Source: Rhynchopus sp. YZ270_cl-10 (Eukaryota > Euglenozoa > Diplonemea > Diplonemida > Diplonemidae). From it: 64,000 nucleotides of DNA. The stretch covers positions 1,116,001 to 1,180,000 of the forward strand of contig OZ037899.1 in assembly GCA_964035575.1 (NCBI GenBank). Direction: 5' to 3'. How positions within the stretch are numbered: the stretch's first letter is position 1; each line of letters starts with the position of its first letter. This document shows positions 52,658-62,464 of this stretch, one piece after another. The notes below the pieces were generated by a model, which was not told the origin of the DNA, searched no databases, and saw only the letters and a program-made list of their open reading frames with translations. Both the position numbers and the translations under genes were made by a program.

Positions 52658-52996
52658 TGCATACCTAGAAGGCGAATACGTATTTCACCCTATATTCGGA
52701 TTCCAAAATTCCTGGGCCATATTCACCCTATATTCGGATCCGAATAATTGTATTCGTATCTGAATATAAGGCGAATATAGAAGAAAAAAAGGCGAATATA
52801 GTGTTCACCCTATATTCGGATCCGAATATAGGGCGAATACGTATTCACCCTATATTCGGATTCCAAAATTCCTGGGCCATATTCGCCCTATATTCGGATC
52901 CGAATATAGGGCGAATATTGAAGAAAACAGGCGAATATGCCATATTCAGATCCGAATAGTAGGGTGAATATACGAATTTCGCCTTCTAGGTATGCA
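52658..52996. mobile_element. 339-bp palindromic TIR element
   Basis: TGCATACCTAGAAGGCGAA is inverted at both ends. The interior is reiterated TATTCGGATCCGAATATAGG palindromes. No target duplication is evident and no coding capacity. Confidence 0.75.
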
Positions 52997-53237
52997 CTCC
53001 TACAAAGGTGTTTTGCACGCAACTTTGCTCTTTTTTTTTTTTTTGTTCCAAAGTTGCAATGTTCTGTTGTTCCAAAGATATGCGCACAACGAGGCGGGTT
53101 TATCTTTTTCTAGTAGGGGGTTTTCCTCCTCTCTCTCTCTCTCTCTCTCTCTTTCCTTTATGTTCAGTTTTGTTTTGTCTTTTCCCCCATTTTATTGCCA
53201 TCTGTATCATGCTAAGGGTTGTGTTGTACGAGGGGGG

Positions 53238-53310
53238 CCTTTAAGGCAGTGCTGTAAGAATACGTAAGAATACGTATCCTGATACGTATTTTTACAGCAC
53301 TACTTTAAGG
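53238..53310. repeat. Hairpin-forming inverted repeat
   Basis: TTTAAGGCAGTGCTGTAA and TTACAGCACTACTTTAAGG pair around TACGTA-rich sequence. A small palindromic element, or a fragment of one. Confidence 0.65.
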
Positions 53311-53936
53311 TGGGTGGGGGTGGGCTGGAAGAGGGGGAGAGAGGGAAACCCCCTAAAAGACGTGTGCAGCAAAAGTGCTTTTTTTTTTTTTTTTTTTTTT
53401 TTTGTATTTCAAGTCAAGTTTTTTTTTCTCCCTCTTTTGTTAGGCTTTCTATTTTATTGCGTTCTCTCGTTGTGGTCCCCCCCCGACCACTTATGTGTTC
53501 AAAAGAAAACCTACAAACAAAGGGGGGCCTTTTTCCCTGTGCACAACATATTTTTCAACTTTTCTTTTTTTTTTTTGTGTTGTCACCCCACTGATGACGA
53601 TCGGCTGGTTTCACAGGCAAGTCCTTGAAGATGTGTGGTCATGAATTGATCAGGATTAGAGTGCAAAAATTACCTCCCAGAGGTACTTAAGATGTTCATG
53701 TGCAAAATAATTCCCTCATTTTTCCCGCGGTTTTTTTTTTTTGTGCGTTGGTAATGTTCATATTTCGATTGCTTTGATCAGTGGTAAGCCGTATCTGCGC
53801 AGTACGTCGTTTATCTGCTAGGTTGTTGCCTGTGTTTTTGCATACACAACAGGCACAAAAAATAGTAACGGCATCCACGAGGCGAGCGTGGAGCTAGAAA
53901 AAAGCGAGGTGTCTACACGTTATCAATTATTCAATT
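53311..53936. other. Gene-free stretch
   Basis: Long T-runs (about 53379-53403) and a second copy of the AAAGCGAGGTGTCTACACGT repeat at about 53901. No gene supported. Confidence 0.5.
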
Positions 53937-54049
53937 ACCGTAATCGTAAAAATTATCTATCGACCGTAATGATGTTCCGACCTTTTCAGGATTTTTCTGG
54001 AAGTTTGACCTTTTTTACAGTAGAATAACAGTATTTTTACGATTCCGGT
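53937..54049. mobile_element. 113-bp MITE, copy 1 of the ACCG family
   Basis: The ends ACCGTAATCGTAAAAAT and its near-complement (ATTTTTACGATTCCGGT) enclose TTTTCAGGATTTTTCTGG. It is homologous to 56212-56314. No clear target duplication at this copy. Confidence 0.7.
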
Positions 54050-55337
54050 AAAAAAAAAAAAACAATGAAGATTGTCAAAAAACCGGCCACATCAAAGCTT
54101 TCAGAGAACATAATGACTGCGAAACCCCTCCCCCTTTTCCCCTCTGACGTGAAGTACTATTGGGTGATCTATGAAAAGGGGAGAGCTGCGCTCTCTCATG
54201 CTCAGTAGCGTGTCACAGACTCTCACAAGCTCTCGCAGCCTGTTACGTGTCTCACGGAGACGATCATAGATAACCCAACTGTGGGGGTAAAAAATACAAA
54301 AAAAAAGTACATCGAACAGCCCCCCTCGTCGGTGACTACTGTGAGGCAAATTGCCACCCACGAGTAGCAATAACACAACAAAAAAAACAAAAACAAATGA
54401 CAATGATAAACCAAAGAATAATCTAATCAGACTACTGTGAGACTAAGATTGTCTTGCAATTTTTTATTTTTTTTTGAGAATGCACACTCCAAGCCCCTCA
54501 ACTGAAACCTGCAAAAATACACGTCTCACCCTTTGGCGTTGTTCAGCATGAGCGCGACCGAGCTGCGTTTTAGTACGTTTCAACTACCCCTTTTTTTATC
54601 GACACTCCGGGGGGGGGTTCGATAACCCCCCCCGCGGAGTGTCAGTGCTCTGCGTCCCCAGAGGCGTTTTGCACTATCAACTCTTTTTATTGCATGAGCA
54701 CGACCGAGCTGCGTTTTTTTTTTTTTTTGAGCACGTTTTCAACTATTTTATCCCTTTTTGGAAATCATATTACAAAAAACGCATCGATTTTTTAAAGAAA
54801 TATTCATCCAAACACAAAATACAAAAAACAAGGTGCCGGATCTCAAGTTACGTTAACGATACAGATGCTCTTCAGGTTTGAGGACTTTGACCATGTGTCT
54901 ATACCTTTCTGCAGTACAGGCTTCGCGCCTACACTGACGTATAGACCTTCATCCCAGGTAAAGTGATTGTCGACACAAGAAAGAAATACTAGGCGAAAGG
55001 GTGTGGCAGATGACGTCAGTGTGTGTGGGGAGCGGACATCTCTCTGAGTTGTATGTGCGCAAGAGACACATTCATTCTCTTCGAGCTTTTCTTTTTTCCC
55101 CCAAGGCTGCGCGGTCACCCCTGAAAGCTTATTTTTTTTTTCTTCTCGTATTTATTGAAAATCAGTGCCTGCGTCTGAGGCGTTTTGCACTTTTCAACTC
55201 TTTCATGTCACATTTCTTAACACCCTTTGGTTGTATATTCCTCTTACAGTTGGACAAGAAACTACCAAATAACTTGGCGACCACAAAATATTGGCGGATT
55301 TTGGGGTTTTTCTTGGTGAATTTTTTTTGAATATGAT
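54050..55337. other. Gene-free stretch with short RNA-like motifs
   Basis: GAGCGCGACCGAGCTGCGTT units occur at about 54550 and, with GAGCACGACCGAGC, near 54697; a related one is at 61638. A hairpin TGTG-CGCAAGAGA-CACA followed by TTCATTCTC lies at 55047. GTGATTGTCGACACAA at 54964 recurs at 56717. No gene. Confidence 0.5.
54601..54643. repeat. Near-perfect 43-nt palindrome
   Basis: GACACTCCGGGGGGGGGTT and AACCCCCCCCGCGGAGTGTC flank a CGAT centre; the sequence would form a very stable hairpin. A partial relative is GGGGGGGGGTTCGATAAC near 24802. Confidence 0.8.
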
Positions 55338-55384
55338 AAGGTGACTAAGCACGAGAGGCTTAGGATCATCTTATAAACTTTTCT
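55338..55384 (+). repeat. H-hairpin copy 5 (reference copy)
   Basis: AAGGTGACTAAGCACGAGAG, then GCTTAGGATCATCTTATAAA. CTAAGC pairs with GCTTAG around ACGAGAG, and AAGGTGA can pair with TCATCTT outside it. Confidence 0.7.
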
Positions 55385-56159
55385 TATTACGTGTCCAACT
55401 GTACCTTGAAGAGCTGTTTTATGTTACTTTCAACTTGACTATCCGTTTTTTTCTCTATTCTTTGATGTGAAGGCTGGTACACAGCTTTTTTGATAAAAAC
55501 TCCTCTCTCTCTCACCTCTCGACATCCTATAGAAGTCAAGGTGCCTGTACACGAGAACTCCAGCTGAGGGCAGGGGTGACCCTTTTCGAAGGGGGAGTGG
55601 TTAGAAGGTGTGTAGACTCCCTCTGATTACTCCTTCTCGTAGGATCTCTTGAAGGCTGGAGTCTTGTGTCCGGGGGTGGTGCCAACTACTCCTTTTTTTT
55701 GACCCTGCAAAAACAAAAAAAGCTTCGATTTGGGTCTGAAAAGGGGTATGTGGTCTCCACGGGTGTGACTGATACAGCAAAGAAGAAATATAAAACTTCC
55801 TGCACTGAAGTTTTTTTTGAAATACACTCTCGTTTTAGTTAGATGTTGTTCCGACTGTGTTGTTCCGACACAGTGTTCGGATCATTCACCCATCCATTAT
55901 AAAATCTCTCTCTCTCTTTTTTTTTTGTTGGATATGCGTGCAATTGAGGTGCCTTCATTGTTTAAAGATAAAGCTGGAAAAAAAATGCAAACAAAAATAA
56001 AAAATGTATCAATTCAATTGGTGTTCGTGATTTTACCCCCAAAAAAGCACCCCAACGTGCTACGAAATAGCGGCGGGAGGTGGGGGGAGGTCAGGAACAC
56101 CAAATTATTTTGAAACAATGCTCTCTCATGGCGATATAGACGTGAGCTCTATGTGCCTG
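55385..56159. other. Gene-free stretch
   Basis: A/T- and pyrimidine-rich sequence with no recognised gene or repeat. Confidence 0.5.
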
Positions 56160-56380
56160 TTCGAGCTTCCCCTTAGGGGTGTATTGCGAATAATTGCCTA
56201 TTATAATACACACCGTATTCGTACAAAATTATCGACCGTGCTGATGTTCGACCATTTCAGGATTTTTCTGGGGTTCGACCTTTTTTTACGGTCGATAATT
56301 CGTACTGATACGGTAATACACAATACAGCTGTATTGTGATGTGTATTTCGTATGATGGGCAATCCTCACAATACAATTGA
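56160..56380. repeat. Palindromic element, split by a MITE
   Basis: The right part (AATACAGCTGTATTGTGATG...GATGGGCAATCC) resembles 24725-24777, and the left part carries GAATAATTGCC. The ACCG-family MITE lies in the middle. Confidence 0.5.
56212..56314. mobile_element. 103-bp MITE, copy 2 of the ACCG family, with AATACAC duplication
   Basis: It starts ACCGTATTCG and ends CTGATACGGT. AATACAC flanks both sides (56205-56211 and 56315-56321). The shared interior (TTTCAGGATTTTTCTGG) matches 53937-54049. Confidence 0.82.
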
Positions 56381-56782
56381 CCACTAGCTTCCCCCCCCCT
56401 TCTTTACACCCTTTTACTCTATTGTTGGCAGCAGCGTGTAAAACCTGCAACCGTTAAAATCTTTTGTTTTCTATTTGTTTGTTCATTCAATCCAAGGCAC
56501 ATTGCTTTCACCTCAAAAAAAAACCCCCCCCCTTTTTTTCCCACCCCACCCCTTCCCCCTATCCTCTACTCTGTTTTTTCTTGCATCCGTTTTCTTTTTT
56601 GTGTTCTCGCTCACGGAGAGAGGGATTAAAAAAAAAAGGTCGTTTTGCCTTCGAAAGAAAAAGTGAATAGGAAAAAAAACAACAACATTGAGATACTGAC
56701 AGATCCTGCAGCAGGTGATTGTCGACACAACAAAAAAAAAAGAGAGCTGATCGGTACTTTCGAGTTCCGCGCAATAATAATT
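56381..56782. other. Gene-free stretch
   Basis: Pyrimidine-rich with short tracts; GTGATTGTCGACACAACAAA at 56717. No gene. Confidence 0.5.
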
Positions 56783-56848
56783 TGCACAAACTGTGGCAAC
56801 ACAACCGAGGTAACTACAGTACTCCAACAATTTTATCAAAAAAACTAA
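56783..56848 (+). repeat. Tailed 48-bp unit
   Basis: CACAAACTGTGGCAAC, TACAGTACTCCAACAATTTT and ATCAAAAAAA match the first-type unit at 24845. Confidence 0.55.
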
Positions 56849-56881
56849 ATAAATAAAACGATTTCGGGCCACTCTCTCTAA

Positions 56882-56996
56882 GCACAGATACTGCCAGATC
56901 TGGGCAGATATGGGGGGCCAATGTCCCAGATCTGGCTCGTTTTCCAGATGTGGAAATCTGGTTTCCAGATCTGGCCAGATCTGGCAGTATCCGTGC
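56882..56996. mobile_element. 115-bp MITE with CTAA duplication
   Basis: The termini GCACAGATACTGCCAGATCT and AGATCTGGCAGTATCCGTGC are inverted. CTAA flanks both sides (56878-56881 and 56997-57000). Nearly the whole unit aligns to the left end of the 40258-44763 element. Confidence 0.85.
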
Positions 56997-57000
56997 CTAA

Positions 57001-57945
57001 GGAATTATGTCCAATATGCGTATTGTGTCTATATCATATGTGTGTGCACAAACGCAAAACCCTCATTCGACTCTCAGTTAACTTTTTTTAAAAGGTGAGA
57101 GGCTCAAAAAAAGCATCTCGTCCAAAAGCTGCCCAAGGGGGGCATCTTCATTAAAATATTTTCTTTATTCTTTTCCCCCCCGTCTGTGGTTCTGTTCTTC
57201 TATATTTATTTTATCTTTTTACCCCATCAATTTTTTTTCTCTTTCTAGAGCTGCCATTTCCCCCCCAGCCATTATTTTACTGTTGAAAAGCGACAAAAAA
57301 GGGGGGCAATCTACTATACCTTTTTGTACGAGTATGCGATGCATACCAGGTCTGGAAAATGAAAGACACGTTCCTCGGTTTGTCATGAGTCCTTACCGTT
57401 TTCCCCTTCCCCACGTCTACACCTTTTCCGTAGCACAAAAGGCGACCATTTTATGGGGTGTCCCGGCGGTACCACACTAACACCCACTTTCACCCCATTA
57501 CGCCCCATTACACCCCATTACACATGAATTACAACGCCTTGGTGTTTTGGTCTTTACTAAAGGGATGTGCGGACGACACCAAAAAAATTGAAAATTTTCG
57601 CGATATTTGGTGCTCCAAAAATTTGCCGGAACCGAAAATCGTGTAGTTTGGGGGTATTGAGGCCAGAAAAAATTTGTGTGAATACATGAAAATATTCCTG
57701 ATAGGGTGGCATTCGGCCAAAACATCAGCTGGTTTGGTCATTTTTGCCTTGTACTCCTTCGGCAATGGTCAGCCAGGCAAAATTTTTTTTTGCTCCACTC
57801 GCCAAAAAAAATTTTGTTGTCACCTTTTTTGGACTTTTCGTGTTGAAAAAACGGGGGGAAAATGCAAAAAAAGCAAAAAGTTTAAATTCCCTCCATTACA
57901 CTCCATTACACATGAATTACGCCGTGCCCGGGACACCCCAGATAT
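57001..57945. other. Gene-free stretch
   Basis: A CCCCATTACA-type triplet repeat near 57494-57522 and CTCCATTACA near 57891. A weak repeat D trace may lie near 57630-57665. No gene. Confidence 0.5.
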
Positions 57946-58908
57946 CCCCCCCCTTAGGCATACACTCGATGCGAGTCGCATGCGAGAATCATTCTCGCAT
58001 TCTCGCACACCATTCTCGCATGCGAGAATCATTCTCGCACACGTAGAGGACTTTCGTACAAGGGAAGTCCTGGCCTGTGTTTCGTTTTTTAGGGACATGT
58101 AGTGTCCAGGGGAAGTTTCTGTCGCAAAGTAGATGAAGTAACCCCACCACACTCTGTGTACTGTGTACTGTGTACTGTGTACTGTGTACTGTGTACTGTG
58201 TACTGTGTACTGTGTACTGTGTACTGTGTACTGTGTACTGTGTACTGTGTACTGTGTACTGTGTACTGTGTACTGTGTACTGTGTACTGTGTACTGTGTA
58301 CTGTGTACTGTGTACTGTGTACTGTGTACTGTGTACTGTGTACTGTGTACTGTGTACTGTGTACTGTGTACTGTGTACTGTGTACTGTGTACTGTGTACT
58401 GTGTACTGTGTACTGTGTACTGTGTACTGTGTACTGTGTACTGTGTACTGTGTACTGTGTACTGTGTACTGTGTACTGTGTACTGTGTACTGTGTACTGT
58501 GTACTGTGTACTGTGTACTGTGTACTGTGTACTGTGTACTGTGTACTGTGTACTGTGTACTGTGTACTGTGTACTGTGTACTGTGTTGCTGGGTATATTC
58601 CATCGTGTTTTGTTGAAAATTGCTGGTTTTGTTTAAATGACTCCTCGGAGTCTCCCTTAAGGTTAAAATGACCCGAAAACATTAAAAAAAAGCGTTGGGG
58701 GGTGTGTATTTTCCACGTACGTGACCACGGAGAACCGTGCGAGAACGTGCGAGAATCGTGCGAGAATGTGCGAGAATGGTGCGAGAATGAGCGAGAATGT
58801 GCGAGAATGTGCGAGAATGAGCGAGAATCGTGCGAGAATTTTTTGCCAGACCAGAGTTGTGCGAGAATGCGAGAATGCGACTCGCATCGAGTGTATGCTT
58901 AGGGGGGG
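57946..58908. mobile_element. 963-bp inverted-repeat unit enclosing the 7-mer satellite
   Basis: Both ends carry CCCCCCC, TTAGGCATACACTCGATGCG (left) and its close complement (right), followed by reiterated TGCGAGAAT motifs. Target duplication not clear. No coding capacity. Confidence 0.65.
58154..58586. repeat. Pure CTGTGTA 7-mer satellite
   Basis: About 62 uninterrupted copies. Long frames across it on both strands are artefacts of the repeat. Confidence 0.97.
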
Positions 58909-59162
58909 TCACATCCCATGTAAAAAGTGGGGACCCCGATCAAAAAAATTTTTTTTTGAGCAAAAAATGGACATCACCTCGAAAAACCAGAAAACATGGT
59001 CCCCAGGTGACCTACAATTCAATTCCGCCTGGTTTTGGACACTTCTGAGCACTTGTGGGGGTCTAATTCGAAATTTTCAAAATAAAAAAATCGGCCTGGG
59101 ACAGGGTTTGTACCTGGGCACCTTTCAAATCGGGGTGCAATCAAAACCCATTAAAAACACCG

Positions 59163-59351
59163 TTGGGACGCATTGAGAGGGCGGGAAAAGTGCCGGGGGC
59201 ACTGTATAGGCGGTTCTACGCCAAGTCCGCTCTAAAATCCTTGTGTAGACGCAGTGGAATGGCAGTAAAGGCAAAGCGCCGTATCCACTGTGGAATGGGA
59301 CTGCTGAAGGTGTCCTCAGAGGCGATTCTGTCAGCCCTGGGGAACTTGGGT
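59163..59351 (+). pseudogene. Coding-like fragment, unidentified
   Basis: A 63-residue frame (KVPGALYRRFYAKSALKSL, KAKRRIHCGMGLLKVSSEAI) has balanced codon use unlike the flanking A/T-rich DNA. It ends at a normal stop. Together with the frame at 59578-59847 it lies between inverted repeats (CTGGGACAGGGTTTGTACCT at 59095 and AGGTACAGACCCTGTCCCA at 60090). It may be part of the content of a mobile element. No family assigned. Confidence 0.3.
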
Positions 59352-59577
59352 TAGGAACACGCGCGAAAAGGGGAGGAAAGTGACGTGTGTGGTGTATTGG
59401 GCTCCCACGCGCATCCTCGCGGGTCATTGCGCACAGCTTGTCTTCAAGCAGTCTGGCTTTGCCACATTGGAGCAGTGTGCGTAAGTTCCCCAAGACGGCG
59501 TCCCTTGCCCTTGTGAGCTTTGAGGACGCCCGCTCTTGCCGCTGTATTTGTGGCGTGCCTGGCCGTCTTCATGAGGG

Positions 59578-59847
59578 ATGTCTCTTTCCTCCTACAATAA
59601 TCTGAGTGTGGGGTCTAAGAAGGCAAAGAAGACGAGGCAGATGTGGGGTGGTGCTGTAGTCGAGTCTATGACTGGATATCCATATACGTGTCTAGTACAC
59701 GGCTATTGCAGACTGAACTGCAAAACCAAGGGGGGGAATTGGTCATTGCAATATCTGGAAAGTCACACGAGGTGTTTTTTTTTGAAGCGGAGGTACCCTG
59801 AGGGAACGGGTGAGGCAGTGACGGCAGATCAATTTACACCTGACTAA
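59578..59847 (+). pseudogene. Coding-like fragment with Cys/His residues
   Basis: The frame reads GSKKAKKTRQMWGGAVVESM, CLVHGYCRLNCKTKGGNWS and ESHTRCFFLKRRYPEGTGEA. The spaced Cys and His residues could bind zinc. There is no ATG at a convincing position. It lies on the same strand as the 59163 fragment and may derive from the same original gene. Unrecognised. Confidence 0.3.
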
Positions 59848-60486
59848 TTTTCTTCCCTAAATTGATCACTCCCTGGCCTATTAATGGTGTGGGTACCTAA
59901 GCGCGTGTATACATTGGTCACTACGACCCACAAAATACAAATGCCAGGTGACCGTCTTGTCTTCTTTTGGCTGTATTCAAACGCACTTAGATGACATTAG
60001 TCAAGACGTATCCTTTACTTCCTAGAATATGAGTCATGGACTGTTGCCATGTCCATATTTCGTTTATGTGCCAAAAAATAGCAATAGGCCAGGTACAGAC
60101 CCTGTCCCACGACCCCTTTTTTTTTCGGAATTTTAATTTTCTGGTCACTTCTGGTCACTATTTTTGGTATTTTCGGGCCTCCAGGACGTTTTCTGGGGGG
60201 TTTTGGGTAGTGACTTGTGGGGTCGGACACTGCTCTGCGCGTAGATATACAAAATTCTGAAAAAGTGCAGGGTTCCCCCCTTGTGACCCCCCCTAATCCC
60301 CCCCCTTGTCAGTCAAATGATGTTCAAGCAAACCACCAACAGCAACCACCACACACACAACCCTCCTCTTCACTCTCAGGCGCTGCTTCCCTGAGAACCG
60401 CTTGCCATCTTTTTTTTCTCATTGGTTTTGACCATTTAGCTGTTGTGTATTTTTTTTGGGGGGTTTTCTTTGCACTCTGAGCAACC
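59848..60486. other. Upstream region of the 60487 gene
   Basis: It includes the right inverted repeat of the 59.1-60.1-kb unit. From about 60290 it is C/A-rich sequence that may hold the promoter and leader. No further gene. Confidence 0.5.
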
Positions 60487-61329
60487 ATGTCCGATGAAGG
60501 CGGAATCTGCTTTGAGATCCCGGTGATCGAGGTGACGGCAAACTTGGAGAAGAACTTTCTTGAGTATGTATTCCCCTCCCTCCCCCTCCACCCTCGCACC
60601 TCCCACCTCCCTCACCTCGCCCCTTCAACTTTTATTACTCTAAAAAACCATCTCTTCAGCTTCAACCGCATGGATGAAGAACTGGACAGTGATTGGCTGA
60701 TGCAGCCGGTCCTCGAGGCAGACTATGACAGTGAGACACAGTGTTGCATCGACATCGGTGGTGGAGGGAGTACGATGTTCGCAGACCACTACGTCACGAA
60801 GCGCAAGAAGAAGCGTGGCAGGAAGCCCGAGGGCGAGACACCGCAGGACACCCCTGGCTACCTCCACGTGCCCAAGCGCTCTGTGCAGCACCACATCGAT
60901 GTCACACCGAAGCCGGAGATGCTTGGCATACCCGCAACAAACATATACGATAGATCCGCAGTGCCGAAGGGCTCGTTGACGGACCCTGTAACCAGACGGA
61001 TAGCATGTGGCGCTGCGCCGCCCTCGATGAGGAGTGCGATGCCGTTGACCGCGGTGATGCAAGGTGATGCTGTACGGCCTGCGCTTGTGGATGAAGACTT
61101 CGGGGACGAAGTGGTGGAGGACGGTGACGACGCAGATGGAGCGGAGGACACACAGCTGCCCCCACCCCCTTCGTACGAGGTGGCAGCAGCAGACGTGAAG
61201 AAGCGTCTTGTGCAGACCGCAGGGTCGCCGCAGACCTCGCCGTCACAGTCGCCACACCCCAGTCCACAAAGAACATTCAGTAGTCGTGGCAGTCTCGGGC
61301 ACGTATCGCCCCCTCACGCAGCAATCTAG
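60487..61329 (+). CDS. Probable nuclear protein of unknown function, two exons
   Basis: Exons 60487-60563 and 60660-61329 give 248 residues. The intron (GTATGT...CTCTTCAG) happens to be open in frame, but its pyrimidine-rich sequence and good splice signals argue for removal. The N-terminus is acidic (DFNRMDEELDSDWLMQPV). Residues about 71-82 are a basic cluster (KRKKKRGRKPEG) that could be a nuclear localisation signal or AT-hook-like contact. The second half has an acidic patch (DEDFGDEVVEDGDDADG) and a Ser/Pro-rich tail (SPSQSPHPSPQR) with likely phosphorylation sites. No domain recognised. Codon bias agrees with the other genes. Confidence 0.7.
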   Translation: MSDEGGICFEIPVIEVTANLEKNFLEYVFPSLPLHPRTSHLPHLAPSTFITLKNHLFSFNRMDEELDSDWLMQPVLEADYDSETQCCIDIGGGGSTMFADHYVTKRKKKRGRKPEGETPQDTPGYLHVPKRSVQHHIDVTPKPEMLGIPATNIYDRSAVPKGSLTDPVTRRIACGAAPPSMRSAMPLTAVMQGDAVRPALVDEDFGDEVVEDGDDADGAEDTQLPPPPSYEVAAADVKKRLVQTAGSPQTSPSQSPHPSPQRTFSSRGSLGHVSPPHAAI

Positions 61330-62416
61330 ATATTTGGTTTTATGAAAGAAAAAGGAAAGAAAGAATAAAAAAAAAAATGGTGCAGATTGTGGTTTTGATA
61401 TCTGCCCAAGGGGAAGGGGAGGAGGAGGAGGGGGTTTTTCTGTTTTCTGGACGCGGAAGTGCGGTTGGACTGCGTTTTTGTGTTTTTTTGTTTTAATTTT
61501 TGAAAATTTGGTTTGTCCTAGTGTTCTTTTTGGGGGGTTTTTTTTGGATTGAGGTGGGTATGTGGTAAAGGATAAGGAGCTGTATTTGTCTGTTCCAAAA
61601 TGTATTTTTTTTCCTCTCACGTCTCACCCCTTTGCATGAGATCGACTGAGATGCGTTTTAGCACGTTTCAACTACTCTTTTTATTTTTTGCCCAAAATAC
61701 GCTAAATACAGCGTTGTTCTGATGGGATACATTGTATGGTACAGTACAGCTCTTAAGGTTGCGGAGTCCCCCTGTATGTTGTTTTGCTGGGTTTGGAGAA
61801 CACGTTTTTTTGCAAACTGCAAGGTAAACCCGTAAAACAAGCCCGTAACCTGCAAAAAGGGGTTTGTGCAGGTTTGCGGAAGGTTTTGTGGGTTATGTGT
61901 CTTCCTTTGCCAGATCCAGGGTTGGTTATATCACTCCCCAACAAAAATCTAGTGGATACACCAGATGTGATTGCTCTCTTTTGCCTTATCAAAAAACAAA
62001 ATTAACAAAATTCTGGGTTTTTCCTGTCACCAAACAATCACTCGCTTTCCAGCAGCAACACAACTCCCCTTTTGTTTTTTTAAATAAGTTCTTTTTAAAA
62101 GTAACAGTCAGGTTCATCTGTTTTGTCTGGGTTTTTTTTCTTGTGTAAATTGCTGTCCTTATTGAATTTTCCATTTTATTTTCTTCTTGGTTGTCGTCAA
62201 GAGGTAAAAAAAGCCACGTTCCTAGAATAGAACCTGTTTGCTTTTTTATCATATGTAAACCACGAAATGGATGTAGGACTGCATGGTTGGGGCGGTCCAC
62301 CACCCTGTGCGTCCTTTGATTTAACACGAATTACCTTCGGGAAAACTGATAGCAACACACAGCATACACATGCTCTGCCATGTCTCTCCAGATTTGCATT
62401 CCTCGCTTTTTTTTTT
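61330..62416. other. Gene-free stretch
   Basis: GAGATCGACTGAGATGCGTT at about 61638 belongs with the motifs near 54550. 62250-62298 repeats 12555-12605. No gene supported. Confidence 0.5.
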
Positions 62417-62464
62417 AAGGTGACGAAGCACAGAGAGGCTTAGGGTCATCTTATAAACTTTTCT
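62417..62464 (+). repeat. H-hairpin copy 6
   Basis: AAGGTGACGAAGCACAGAGA, then GGCTTAGGGTCATCTTATAA and a T-rich tract. Confidence 0.68.

Noticed and set aside
59163-59351. Histone-fold protein (RR-x-G and KV-like positions as in H4)
   Set aside because: The similarity is too weak and too short, and the fragment lies between inverted repeats; no histone call is justified.
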